Assembly: GCA_024226735.1 (NCBI GenBank)
Contig: JAAELL010000577.1
Location: 1 to 57,985, forward strand
Direction: 5' to 3'
Source: a bacterium
GTDB lineage: Bacteria; Planctomycetota; UBA1135; GCA-002686595
DNA: 57,985 nucleotides
Below are positions 33,208 through 42,291 of the stretch, in pieces (the stretch's first letter is position 1; every line of letters starts with the position of its first letter). The notes under the pieces were generated by a model, which did no database searches, was not told the origin of the DNA, and saw only the letters and a list, made by a program, of their open reading frames with translations. The translations under genes were made by a program, and so were the position numbers.

Positions 33208-34391
33208 GCGCCTTTCCTCCCCAAGACGATGGCGGCCGCGAGGAGGATCGAAACCGCGACGAAGACCACGCCGATCTGGCGTGTGCGTACGAGCGGGTCG
33301 GCGTCCTCCGGTTCTGGCTCCGGGGTCGGCTGCTGGCCCAGGTGGGACGGCGCGGGGCCAAGATCGGGGTCAGGATCAGCGGAGTCCGCCTCGAAGCCCC
33401 AGTCGCCCTCCCCCGCATCGACGATCTGAATCTCGGGCCGGGCGCGCTCGCCACCGAGCGGCGCGCCGTCCGTCCGCGGCGCCGGCGCGTCCGCGGTGAG
33501 CTGCGCTTCGCGGTAGCCGAAGACGAGCGCCTCGATCGAATCGGGTCGCCCGTCCTTACGCTCCGCCCCCGGCCCGCGCGCGAGGATGCGTGTCACCTCG
33601 GCCTTGACCATCGGGCTCTCGGGGTCGAAGCCGAGCGCGTCCCACGCGCTGCGCCGCTGACGCTCTGGCCAAGCGTGCGCGATCACTGCCTCCGCCGCCC
33701 AGTCCCGGCTCGTGTCGCACTCGCACGTCTCGCCCACCAGCGCGAGTTGGGCGAGCAGCTCTCCGCGCGCGAGGTCCGCTCGGTCGATCGGCTCGCCCGC
33801 CAGCTTGCCGCGGCCATAGAGCACGCAGACCACCGGGTCCGGCGTCTGCCCGTCCAGCCCGAGGGACCAGAGCAGCACCCGCTCGGCCCGCCGTGCGCTG
33901 CGCGCGATGCGCCGCTCGACGAGCGGTAGGTGGATCGGCCGCGGAAGCTGCGACTCGATCGCGCGCAGCCCCGTCTTTGCCTCCTCGATCGCGGCGTCGC
34001 ACGCCTTGTCGAGCGCGGGGTCGGTCCCCTCGACGACGATCACGAAGGCGAAGGTCGACAGCGCCAGCGAGCTGATCTCGTCGCGCAGCGGCGAACGACG
34101 CGCGGCGTCCAGGGCAGCGGCCGGCTCCATGCCCGCGTCTCCGAGCCGGAGCGCCGTGTCCGCATCCGACGAGCGCCGCAGCCACCACACGCTGCCTGCC
34201 GCCTCCTCGCGGACGAGCGCGACGTTGCCGTCGCGGACCTCCGCGAGAAGCCGAGCATCCCAGCCGTCGTCTCCCTCCGGCGCCGCTAGCACGAGCTCGT
34301 ACCCCGGCCCCGACAGATCGATGAAGCCGATGTCGCGCACGGTGTAGCGGCACAGCCCGCCCAGCGTGAGCGCGATCCAGAGCGGAATCAC
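33204..34391 (-). CDS. Membrane-anchored protein of unknown function in an ABC operon
   Basis: The GTG at 34391 is chosen because AAGGAG lies about 10 bases upstream, spanning the stop of the preceding gene. The 395-residue product starts with a hydrophobic segment (IPLWIALTLGGLCRYTV) and ends with a membrane helix (VVFVAVSILLAAAIVLG) and RKGA; most of the chain lies between them and would be extracytoplasmic. A charged, Pro-rich linker (PTPEPEPEDAD) precedes the last helix. No family is recognised. It is placed between a PQQ-propeller protein and an ABC exporter and probably works with them. Confidence 0.7.
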   Translation of the reverse strand: MIPLWIALTLGGLCRYTVRDIGFIDLSGPGYELVLAAPEGDDGWDARLLAEVRDGNVALVREEAAGSVWWLRRSSDADTALRLGDAGMEPAAALDAARRSPLRDEISSLALSTFAFVIVVEGTDPALDKACDAAIEEAKTGLRAIESQLPRPIHLPLVERRIARSARRAERVLLWSLGLDGQTPDPVVCVLYGRGKLAGEPIDRADLARGELLAQLALVGETCECDTSRDWAAEAVIAHAWPERQRRSAWDALGFDPESPMVKAEVTRILARGPGAERKDGRPDSIEALVFGYREAQLTADAPAPRTDGAPLGGERARPEIQIVDAGEGDWGFEADSADPDPDLGPAPSHLGQQPTPEPEPEDADPLVRTRQIGVVFVAVSILLAAAIVLGRKGA

Positions 34392-34393
34392 GC

Positions 34394-37300
34394 TCAGCGC
34401 TCCTTCGGCAGAAAGCCCATCGACGCTTCCATCCAGCTCCCGCAGCTGCATCCGCCGCCGCCCTCGGGCGCGAGGAGCATGCCGAGCGCCGGCACGGAGC
34501 TGATCCAGCAGTCGGGACGCAAGCGGCTCCAGCGCGTCGAGTCGCCCGATTCGGGGTCCCACAAGCACAGCTCGCCGGCGCGCAGGATCAGCCCGCCGTC
34601 GATGCACGTGTACGTCCCGCACTGGTGGCCCTCGGGGAAGGGCGTGTCGACGGGCTCGCCGGTCTCGAGCTCGAAGACGAGCGGCCGCACGTAGACCTTG
34701 CCCGCGGTAATCGCGGGACGCGAGAGGTGCTTGCCGTGATGGTCGACCTCCCACGCGAACTGCTTGCGCCAGACGCTGCGACCGTTCGCGGCATCGAACG
34801 CGTACAGGGAAAACTTGCCGGCGTCGGACGACAGCATCACGAGCATGCCATCGGAGTGCGCGAGATAGAACGCGATGCGGCCCGGCGCCGGACGCGCCTC
34901 GCGTTGCCAGCGCACGCGGCCCGTCTCGGCGTCGAGGCAGACCAGGTGCAGATCCTCCCACATCGAGTCCCCCAGCCGGCCGGTCGTGCGCGCCTCCTCG
35001 CGCGCGGACGCGCCGCGCGCCTCGACGAAATAGACGTGCTCGTCCGTGACCGTGATGGTGCTCTCGACGATCATGCCCTCCTGCCGCTTCCATTCGAGCC
35101 TCCGATCAAGGGCCAGCGAGAACAACATCTCGTTGCACACTTTGCGGACCGACTCGCCATCCTTCTTGTCGTACCAATGCTCCGAGCCCCAAAACTCGGT
35201 GAACTGGCTGCCCGCCCGAACGGCGCTGCCAATCAACGAATCACCGCGACGCGCAATGTAGCCCCACTCGAAGCCCTCATCGGGTGCGTGCACGGTGAAG
35301 CTCTGCCCGACGAGACCAGACCCCGCGTCGATGTTCCAGGCCCGATCGCCCATGGCGAAGAACACACCGTCGCCGTCGGTGCACCAGTTGCTCGAAGTGC
35401 GCGGAACGTTGAAACGCGGTAGCTCCGGCAGCTCGACGCCCCAGAGCGGCAATCCGTTGTAAGCGTCGACCGCGAGGATGCGCCCGAGGCCCTGCATGAA
35501 CAGCCGCCCGTTCGCCGCGAGCGGCGAGGGCTTGCGGTTCTGGCGGTCGGATTGGTAGCGCGGCCCGGGGTGACCGATCCACTGCAGCTGCAGGTCCTGC
35601 GCACGACGCGCGCCGCCGAGGCTCTCGCCGCCGAAAGCGGAGTTGTCGGGCCGGCCGTACATGTGCGTCCAAGCGCCAGCGCCGGGGAGCGAGCGCCTGC
35701 GCCACAGATGGAACCCTGACGCGATGCCCTCGCCGACGGGGAGGGCATCGAACGACGACTCCGGTGCGGCCAGAGGCGAGAACAGAAAGCCGCCGTCCGG
35801 CGCGACGGTCTCGGGCGGCGCCATCCAAGGCGGATCGACCTGCCCCGACCAGAATTCAGGGTCCGCGACGACCAGGTCGGCAATAGCTCGCGGAAGCTCC
35901 GGGGGAAGATCCGTCAGGATCGCGATGCGCGTGCCATAGACACCGCGGGCGACGAACTTCGTGCGCGCATCGCGCACGACCCGCGGGTCGACTCCGTCCG
36001 CGACCACGATGACGCGCCCGCCGCTCGCGCGCGCCAGCTCCCACGGAAAGCGGCCGTCCGTCAGACCGACCACGATGCTGAGGCCACCCTCGAGAGCGGT
36101 GACGTCCACCAGTCTCTGCGCGATCTGCGCAAGCTCGGATGCGCGCTCCGTAGGGAACGGATCGCGGGCCCGAGGCGCCGCGCGCTCATGAAAGTTGAAG
36201 TGCGTATCGCACTCGTAGTCGCGCGTCTCGAGCTCCCCGACGCGTATCCGGTAGCTCGACACGGCGCGCGGCGTGAGGCCCGTGAGCGACAGCTGGTGCT
36301 TGCTCCGCTTGCCGGGCGCCACGAGTGCCACGCCGTCATGGACGAGCACGCTCTCGACGGCATCCTTCGTCTCCCAATCGACGACAGCCACATCCGCCCC
36401 GACGAAGCGCAGAATCGGCCCAGCCGTGAGCGTCGCGAGCTCACGCTGTGGGGTCTCCGCGGGCGGCTCGGGAAACGCCTGAGCCTTGGCCTCGAAGCGC
36501 TTCTTCACCTCGCGCGCGGAGAGCCCGCGGTCGTAGACGCCCGCCTCGTGCAGCGCGCCGGTCACCCGGAAGTACTCGTCCGCGTCGCGGTACGCACCGA
36601 CGTGGTAGGGCGCCTCCTCTGGGTAGCGCAGCTTGCCCGACTGTGCCTCCGACTCCGCGGCGAGGCGCCCGTCGACGTAGACGCGTTGGGCACGCCCATC
36701 GTAGGTCCCGACGACGTGGTGCCAGCGCCCGAGCTCGTAGTCGGCATCCGCGAGCAGCCACGTCAGCTGGTCCGGTCCGCCCTCGCCCGCGACGGCGAAG
36801 CCGAACCGCTTCTGACGGAAGCCGAGCATCCAGCCGCGCTCGTACGCGCCGTTGTCCTGCGCGACCGAGACGAGACCGCCCCACTCGATCGGCCGGTCGA
36901 CGCGCACCCAGGCCTCGGCGCTGATCGCCTTCGAGGGCAGCTCGAGCCCCGCGAAGTTCGCCGCGACCTCGAGGTCCGCACCGCGCCCGTCGAGCGTGAG
37001 CGCATGCAGCTCACCCGCCTGCTCGATCCGCGCCGCGCCGAGAACCCGCGCGGACGGCCGCCCCTCGACGCGGTTCGACACGAAAGCCGTCGCGCGCGGG
37101 TCGGCGCCGTCGAGCTGTTCGTACGCGACCGTGTCCGACTGGAAGATCCATTGATCGACGACTCCGCGCGGCGCACGGCGCGGCAGCTCGGGGGGTGCGG
37201 ACAGGGTCTTCTCCCGCGCCTCCGCCGCGACAGCGGCGTCGAGCTGCACCGCTGCGTCCCCTTCGGCGAACACGTGCAGACGCCCCTCGTCAGTCGCGAC

Positions 37301-38518
37301 GTACAGCCGCCCGTTCGCGACCGCGAGCCCGTGCGCGGCCCCCTCGACGGCACTGGTCCACACGAGCCGGCCATCGTCGGTCGCGCGCGCGTCGACGCGT
37401 CCGGGTCCGCCCGCGAAGAGCACGTCGCCGGCGAGCACGAGCGCGTACGGCGCCTGGCTCGGGACACTCCACAGAACGCCGCGGCTCTCGCGTCCGAGCG
37501 CCGCAAGCGTTCGGTCGGACAGGAGGTACGAAGCCTCGTCGCCGACGACGATCGCGTTGCCGCGGTCGTAGGAGGCGATGACCTCGCGCGACGCGCTGTT
37601 CGAGTCCGTGATCCAGCCCGTCTTGTTGCCCGGCCCGTGCAGGACGCGATCGCCCGATAGCAGCACGAAGCTGCCGCCGCCCCCGCCGAGCACGCCGCGG
37701 CTCGCGCCCGTCGCGCGGTCGAACACGAGCGGCGCCACGCGCCCCTGGGGCACGATGAGGCTCGTCTCGTTCGCGAGCAGCCCGCCCTCCATCGTCCAGC
37801 CGATGCCGAGGTCACGCACGAAGGTCGGACGCTCGCCGACGGGACTGCCCACCTCCCCGGTCGCCGCGTCGACGGCGCACACGAACGAGGGATTCCAGGG
37901 CAGCATCGACGCGGCGAAGTACGCCACGCCATCTTCGACGACGACTCCGGTGCGCACGGGCCAGCGCGAGATGAGTCGCCCATCGTGCAGCACACGCGGC
38001 GTCCCGGCCTGCGGCTCTCGGCTCCAGAGCAGCGCGCCGTCGTCGGCGTCGAGGCAGTACGCGGCGCCGTCGTCGGAGCCGAAATAGACGCGACCGCCTG
38101 CGATCTCGGGCGCGACGCGCACGGGACCTCCGGCAACGAAGCGCCAAACGAGCGCACCGGTCGCGGCGTCGAGCCGCGTCACCGTGTCGTCCGCCGACGA
38201 GGCGATGTACACGCCTTCGCCGGCGATCACGGGAAAGTAGACCGGGTCGTAGTCCCGCATCGACTTGAGTCCCGCCATCCCCGCGAACGCGTCCCAGCGC
38301 GCCGGCCCCGGCCACGCGGGCCGCGGTCGCTGCTCCGCCTGGTGCGCCCAGGCAGGCACGAGCCGCGTCGCGTCGAGGCGCGCGGACGTCCGGCCGCTGC
38401 GCGCGTGGTCGTGACGGAGCGTCGGCCAGTCGCTCGATCCCGTCTGGCTCGCGTTCGACCCCGACTGGGGAAGGGCCAGAGTCGAGCCCACGAGCAGGAT
38501 CGCCAGGAATCGGATCAT
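34394..38518 (-). CDS. Giant secreted PQQ-propeller/LamG multidomain protein
   Basis: The 1374-residue protein has a signal peptide (MIRFLAILLVGSTLALPQ). Residues 25-445 form a PQQ-like beta-propeller (WPTLRHDHARSG, DGALLWSREPQ), about 460-680 a LamG/concanavalin-like domain (AEAWVRVDRPIEWGGLV, GRWHHVVGTYDGRAQRVYVDG), about 785-955 an alpha/beta segment resembling a methyltransferase or Rossmann fold (GLSIVVGLTDGRFPWELARA), and 955-1374 a second propeller (GRILAVDAYNGLPLWGVELP). It probably acts in the periplasm or on the surface. It is the first gene of an operon with an ABC exporter and is divergent from modA with only 36 bp between starts. Confidence 0.85.
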   Translation of the reverse strand: MIRFLAILLVGSTLALPQSGSNASQTGSSDWPTLRHDHARSGRTSARLDATRLVPAWAHQAEQRPRPAWPGPARWDAFAGMAGLKSMRDYDPVYFPVIAGEGVYIASSADDTVTRLDAATGALVWRFVAGGPVRVAPEIAGGRVYFGSDDGAAYCLDADDGALLWSREPQAGTPRVLHDGRLISRWPVRTGVVVEDGVAYFAASMLPWNPSFVCAVDAATGEVGSPVGERPTFVRDLGIGWTMEGGLLANETSLIVPQGRVAPLVFDRATGASRGVLGGGGGSFVLLSGDRVLHGPGNKTGWITDSNSASREVIASYDRGNAIVVGDEASYLLSDRTLAALGRESRGVLWSVPSQAPYALVLAGDVLFAGGPGRVDARATDDGRLVWTSAVEGAAHGLAVANGRLYVATDEGRLHVFAEGDAAVQLDAAVAAEAREKTLSAPPELPRRAPRGVVDQWIFQSDTVAYEQLDGADPRATAFVSNRVEGRPSARVLGAARIEQAGELHALTLDGRGADLEVAANFAGLELPSKAISAEAWVRVDRPIEWGGLVSVAQDNGAYERGWMLGFRQKRFGFAVAGEGGPDQLTWLLADADYELGRWHHVVGTYDGRAQRVYVDGRLAAESEAQSGKLRYPEEAPYHVGAYRDADEYFRVTGALHEAGVYDRGLSAREVKKRFEAKAQAFPEPPAETPQRELATLTAGPILRFVGADVAVVDWETKDAVESVLVHDGVALVAPGKRSKHQLSLTGLTPRAVSSYRIRVGELETRDYECDTHFNFHERAAPRARDPFPTERASELAQIAQRLVDVTALEGGLSIVVGLTDGRFPWELARASGGRVIVVADGVDPRVVRDARTKFVARGVYGTRIAILTDLPPELPRAIADLVVADPEFWSGQVDPPWMAPPETVAPDGGFLFSPLAAPESSFDALPVGEGIASGFHLWRRRSLPGAGAWTHMYGRPDNSAFGGESLGGARRAQDLQLQWIGHPGPRYQSDRQNRKPSPLAANGRLFMQGLGRILAVDAYNGLPLWGVELPELPRFNVPRTSSNWCTDGDGVFFAMGDRAWNIDAGSGLVGQSFTVHAPDEGFEWGYIARRGDSLIGSAVRAGSQFTEFWGSEHWYDKKDGESVRKVCNEMLFSLALDRRLEWKRQEGMIVESTITVTDEHVYFVEARGASAREEARTTGRLGDSMWEDLHLVCLDAETGRVRWQREARPAPGRIAFYLAHSDGMLVMLSSDAGKFSLYAFDAANGRSVWRKQFAWEVDHHGKHLSRPAITAGKVYVRPLVFELETGEPVDTPFPEGHQCGTYTCIDGGLILRAGELCLWDPESGDSTRWSRLRPDCWISSVPALGMLLAPEGGGGCSCGSWMEASMGFLPKER

Positions 38519-38554
38519 GCTAGCGATACTAACGGACACTACACTCTTCGTCCC
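38519..38554. promoter_or_regulatory. Very short divergent promoter region
   Basis: Only 36 bp separate the start codons of the PQQ-propeller operon and the molybdate operon, so both promoters must overlap each other or lie inside the opposite gene. The stretch is less GC-rich than its surroundings (CGATACTAACGGACACTACA). I see no clear ModE-type palindrome. Confidence 0.35.
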
Positions 38555-40054
38555 ATGCCGCGCCGAGGTCGTCTCCACGCGCCGACCGTGTTGTCCGCTC
38601 TCGGAGCCCTCGCGTTCGCGCTCCTCGCCTGGCTGCTCTGGGCGAAAGAGCGCGAAACCGCCCCGGGGGGCGAGCTGCAGCTCTTCTGCGCCGCGGGCAT
38701 CCGCATGCCCGTCGAGGAGCTGGCGGCGGACTACGAGGAGCGTTTTGGCGTGCGGGTCGCCTTGCAATACGGGGGCTCGGGGACGCTCTTGGCCGGGCTC
38801 GAGGTCACGCCGCGCGGCGACCTGTACCTGGCGGGCGACGACAGCTTCGTCGATCGCGCGCGGGACGCGGGGCTCGTGCGCGAGGAGCTCGTGCTGGCGC
38901 GCATGCGGGCCGTGATCGCGGTCCGCACGGGCAACCCGCTCGCGATCGAGGGCCTCGAGGACCTCGCCCGTCCGGACGTGCGCGTCGCCCTGGCCGACCC
39001 CGAAGCCGCCGCCGTCGGACGCATCGCACGCAAGCACCTGCGCGCGCTCGGCACGTGGGACACCGTCCTCGAGCGCGCGAGCGTAACCAAGCCGACCGTC
39101 ACCGAGCTCGCGACCGACCTGGGCCTCGGCGTGGTCGACGCCGCGGTCCTCTGGGACGCGACCGTGGCGCAGTTCCCCGCTCTCGAGCTCGTGCGCGCCA
39201 CCCTGTTCGAGTCCGATCCACGCACGATCACCATCGGGGTGCTCACGTCGAGCTCCCAGCCGACGGAAGCCCTGCGGTTCGCGCGCTTCCTGGCGGCGCG
39301 GGACGCGGGCGGCCCCGTGTTCGCACGTCACGGCTTCGAGCCCGCGCGCGGCGACGTCTTCGAACGCACTCCCCGGCTGTCGATCGCGAGCGGCGCGATG
39401 CTCTCGCCCGCCGTGCGCGAGACGCTGCACGCGTTCGCCGAGCGCGAGGGCGCGCGCATCGACACGACCTACAACGGCTGCGGCATCCTCGTCGCGCAGA
39501 TGCGCGCCGGTGCGGTGCCCGACGCCTACCTGTCGTGCGACACGACGTTCCTGAACGAGGTCGACGAGCTGTTCGAGGACGGCGTCGAGCTCACCAGCAA
39601 CGCGATGGTGATCCTCGTGGCGTCCGGCAACCCGCGCGGGATCGAGACGCTCACCGACCTCGCCCGGCCGGGGCTGCGCGTCGGCCTCGCGCACCCGGAG
39701 AAGTCGGCGCTGGGAGCGCTGACGGTCGGGCTCCTGCAGCGCGAACAGCTCACCGGTGGCCTCGCGGCTTCGGGCAACCTCGTCGTCGACTCCCCCACCG
39801 GTGACCTGCTCGTCAACCAGCTGCGGACCGGCTCGCTCGACGCCGCGATCGTCTACGCGAGCAACGCCGCTCATGCGCGCGAGCACGTCGACCTCGTACC
39901 GATCGACAGCGCCGGAGCGCGCGCGACCCAACCGATCGCGATCGCCCGCGGCGCGCGGCACAAGGCGCTGCTCGGACGCTTGTTCGACGCGCTGCGCGGA
40001 TCGGACTCGCGGGTGCGCTTCGAGGCCCTCGGCTTCCGCTGGGAGTCCGAATGA
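38555..40054 (+). CDS. Tandem (duplicated) ModA-like substrate-binding protein
   Basis: The 499-residue protein has one N-terminal membrane or signal segment and then two ModA-type periplasmic-binding units: the first from about residue 40 (LQLFCAAGIRMPVEELAADY, GDLYLAGDDSFVDRA) and the second from about 275 (RLSIASGAMLSPAVRETLHAF, DAYLSCDTTFLNEVDELF). Each unit has the size of a complete ModA (about 230 residues) and the same motif order. The gene is coupled by an ATGA overlap to modB, so molybdate or tungstate is the likely ligand. Two binding sites in one chain are unusual for this family. Confidence 0.8.
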   Translation: MPRRGRLHAPTVLSALGALAFALLAWLLWAKERETAPGGELQLFCAAGIRMPVEELAADYEERFGVRVALQYGGSGTLLAGLEVTPRGDLYLAGDDSFVDRARDAGLVREELVLARMRAVIAVRTGNPLAIEGLEDLARPDVRVALADPEAAAVGRIARKHLRALGTWDTVLERASVTKPTVTELATDLGLGVVDAAVLWDATVAQFPALELVRATLFESDPRTITIGVLTSSSQPTEALRFARFLAARDAGGPVFARHGFEPARGDVFERTPRLSIASGAMLSPAVRETLHAFAEREGARIDTTYNGCGILVAQMRAGAVPDAYLSCDTTFLNEVDELFEDGVELTSNAMVILVASGNPRGIETLTDLARPGLRVGLAHPEKSALGALTVGLLQREQLTGGLAASGNLVVDSPTGDLLVNQLRTGSLDAAIVYASNAAHAREHVDLVPIDSAGARATQPIAIARGARHKALLGRLFDALRGSDSRVRFEALGFRWESE

Positions 40055-40854
40055 GCGCGCGATCGCACGCGCGGGTCGACCGCCTGTTCACGGCGAGCCT
40101 GACCGGCTTCGTGCTGGTCTATCTGCTCCTGATCGTCGCGATGATCGCGGCCGACTCGACCTACACGACACCCGCTGCGCTCGGCGCGGCGCTCGCGAGC
40201 CCCGAGATCCGGCACGCGTTCTTCCTGTCGTTCGCGACGTCGACCGTCACCGCGCTGCTGTCAGTGCTGTTCGCCATCCCGATCGGGTACGCGCTCTCGC
40301 GCCACCACTTCCGCGGCAAGGCGCTGGTCGACGGAGTGCTCGACATCCCGATCGTCCTGCCGCCCATGGTGATCGGGCTCTCGCTGTTGATCCTGTTCCA
40401 GACGGCGCCGGGTCGTGCGGTCGAGCGCGTAGTGCCCTTCACCTACGCCGTGCCCGGCGTCATCCTCGCGCAGTTCGCGGTCGCGTGCGCGTTCGCGGTG
40501 CGCACGATGCGCGTCACGTTCGACGCGATCGACCCGCGCTGCGAGCGCGTCGCCTGGACCCTCGGGTGCTCGCGCGGGCGCGCATTCTGGTACGTAGTGC
40601 TGCCCGAAGCGGGGCGCGGCGTCCTCAGCGCGGGCATGCTCGCCTGGGCGCGTGCACTGGGCGAGTTCGGTCCCGTGCTCGTCTTCGCGGGGACGACGCG
40701 CATGCGCACCGAGGTCCTACCCTCGACGATCTTCCTCGAGCTCTCGATCGGCGACCTCGACGCGGCCGTCGCCGTGTCGCTGATCCTCGTGACCGCGGCC
40801 GTCGCGGTCCTCGTCGTCGCGCGCGCCTTCGGGCTGCGGGGAGCGAGCCTGTGA
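40051..40854 (+). CDS. modB: Molybdate ABC transporter permease ModB
   Basis: The 267-residue protein has about six membrane helices and the permease features of ModB/CysT-type importers: PIVLPPMVIGLSLLILF, and the cytoplasmic loop AWTLGCSRGRAFWYVVLPEAGRGVLSAGMLAWARALGEFG, shown here in pieces (AWTLGCSRGRAFWY; ARALGEFGPVLVFAG). The ALGEFG motif is characteristic of molybdate permeases. It overlaps modA upstream and modC downstream by 4 bp each, indicating one translationally coupled operon. Confidence 0.88.
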   Translation: MSARSHARVDRLFTASLTGFVLVYLLLIVAMIAADSTYTTPAALGAALASPEIRHAFFLSFATSTVTALLSVLFAIPIGYALSRHHFRGKALVDGVLDIPIVLPPMVIGLSLLILFQTAPGRAVERVVPFTYAVPGVILAQFAVACAFAVRTMRVTFDAIDPRCERVAWTLGCSRGRAFWYVVLPEAGRGVLSAGMLAWARALGEFGPVLVFAGTTRMRTEVLPSTIFLELSIGDLDAAVAVSLILVTAAVAVLVVARAFGLRGASL

Positions 40855-41516
40855 GCTTCGTGGCAGGTCGCCCCATGATGGGGCCGCGGATCCAGGCGCG
40901 CGGGCTCACGCTGCGCGCGGGCGACTTCCGCCTCGCGGGGATCGACTTCGAGATCGACGCGGGCGAGTACGTCGTCCTGATGGGGCGCACCGGCAGCGGC
41001 AAGACCTGCCTGCTCGAGGCATTGTGTGGCCTGCTTCCGCTCGAGGGCGGCTCGATCGCCATCGACGGACGCGACGTGACGGACGCCTCACCCGGCGAGC
41101 GCGGCATCGGCTACGTCCCCCAGGACGGTGCGCTGTTCCATTCGATGACCGTGGCCGAGAACCTGGGCTTCGCACTGTTCGTGCAGGGCCGAGCTGCCGC
41201 CGAACGAACGGCGCGCGCCGGCGAGCTCGCGGCGCTGCTCGGGATCGAATCGCTCCTCGAACGCCGGCCCCAGCACCTCTCGGGCGGCGAGCGCCAGCGG
41301 GTCGCGCTCGGCCGTGCGCTCGCGGCCGAGCCGCGCGTCCTGTGCCTCGACGAGCCGCTCTCCGCGGTCGACGAGGAGGCGCGCGACGCGCTGTGCACGC
41401 TGCTCGCCGACGTCCGCGAGCGCACCGGCGTCTCGGTCCTGCACGTGACCCACAGCCGCGTCGAGGCGGAGCGGCTCGGCGATCGCGTGTTGCAGCTCGA
41501 GTCGGGATCGCTGTAG
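40851..41516 (+). CDS. modC: Molybdate ABC transporter ATP-binding protein ModC
   Basis: A GTG at 40851 overlaps the modB stop and gives 221 residues. Walker A is GRTGSGKTC, the Q-loop GYVPQDGALFHSMTV, the signature LSGGERQRVALGRALA and Walker B VLCLDEPLSAVD. It is shorter than E. coli ModC because it lacks the C-terminal TOBE (molybdate-sensing) domain and ends at the ATPase core. Position after modA-modB supports molybdate or tungstate import. Confidence 0.85.
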   Translation: MSFVAGRPMMGPRIQARGLTLRAGDFRLAGIDFEIDAGEYVVLMGRTGSGKTCLLEALCGLLPLEGGSIAIDGRDVTDASPGERGIGYVPQDGALFHSMTVAENLGFALFVQGRAAAERTARAGELAALLGIESLLERRPQHLSGGERQRVALGRALAAEPRVLCLDEPLSAVDEEARDALCTLLADVRERTGVSVLHVTHSRVEAERLGDRVLQLESGSL

Positions 41517-41529
41517 GCTCCGCGCCCAC

Positions 41530-42291
41530 ATGCCGCCTTCCCCGCTCGATGAACGCGACCACGCCACCTACGAGTGGCAACTGTGGGTCGACGGTTTCGG
41601 CGCCGAGGGCCAGGCCAAGCTCAAGGGCGCGACGGTCCTCGTCACGCGCGTCGGTGGCCTGGGCGGTGTCGTCGCCTACGAGCTCGCGGCGGCCGGCGTC
41701 GGCAGGCTCGTGCTCGCCCACGCCGGCAACCTCGCGCCGTCGGATCTGAACCGCCAGCTCCTGATGACCCACGACTGGCTCGGCAAGCCCCGGGTCGAGT
41801 GCGCCGAGCGTCGCCTGCGCGAACTGAACCCGCGGCTCGAGGTCGACGCGCACGCGGTCAATGCCGACGCGTCGAACGTCGCCGAGCTCGTCGACGGCGT
41901 CGACCTCGTCGTCGACTGCGCCCCGATGTTCGAGGAGCGCCTCGCGCTCAACGCGGAGATCGTGCGGCGCCGCCTGCCGATGGTCGAGTGCGCGATGTAC
42001 GAGCTCGCCGCACAGGTGACGACGATCGTTCCGGGCCGGACGCCGTGTCTCGCGTGCCGCGTCCCGACGCCGCCGCCGGACTGGAAACGTCAGTTCCCGG
42101 TGTTCGGCGCCGTGTCGGGCAGCGTCGGCTGCATCGCCGCGATGGAGGCGATCAAGGTGCTCGCGGGCCTCGGCGAGCCGCTCCTGGGACGCGTGCTCGC
42201 CTACGACCTGCGCGATGTGAGGTTCTCGACGTTCGAGATCGAGCGCGATCCCGCGTGTCCGGTCTGCGCCGGCCCTACTCGATGCGCTTGA
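41530..42291 (+). CDS. moeB: ThiF/MoeB-family adenylyltransferase
   Basis: The 253-residue protein has the E1-like fold: TRVGGLGGVVAYELAAAGVG (nucleotide loop), LAPSDLNRQLL with the conserved Asn-Arg-Gln, and two zinc-binding Cys pairs, CLAC and CPVC. MoeB activates the C-terminus of MoaD in molybdopterin synthesis; ThiF does the same for ThiS. The modABC neighbourhood favours MoeB. Its 3' end overlaps the convergent PpiC gene by 17 bp. Confidence 0.83.
   Translation: MPPSPLDERDHATYEWQLWVDGFGAEGQAKLKGATVLVTRVGGLGGVVAYELAAAGVGRLVLAHAGNLAPSDLNRQLLMTHDWLGKPRVECAERRLRELNPRLEVDAHAVNADASNVAELVDGVDLVVDCAPMFEERLALNAEIVRRRLPMVECAMYELAAQVTTIVPGRTPCLACRVPTPPPDWKRQFPVFGAVSGSVGCIAAMEAIKVLAGLGEPLLGRVLAYDLRDVRFSTFEIERDPACPVCAGPTRCA

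Noticed and set aside
38519..39961. N-terminal extension of the PQQ-propeller gene far into the opposite strand
   Set aside because: The extension is antisense to the ModA-like gene; a signal peptide begins at 38518.
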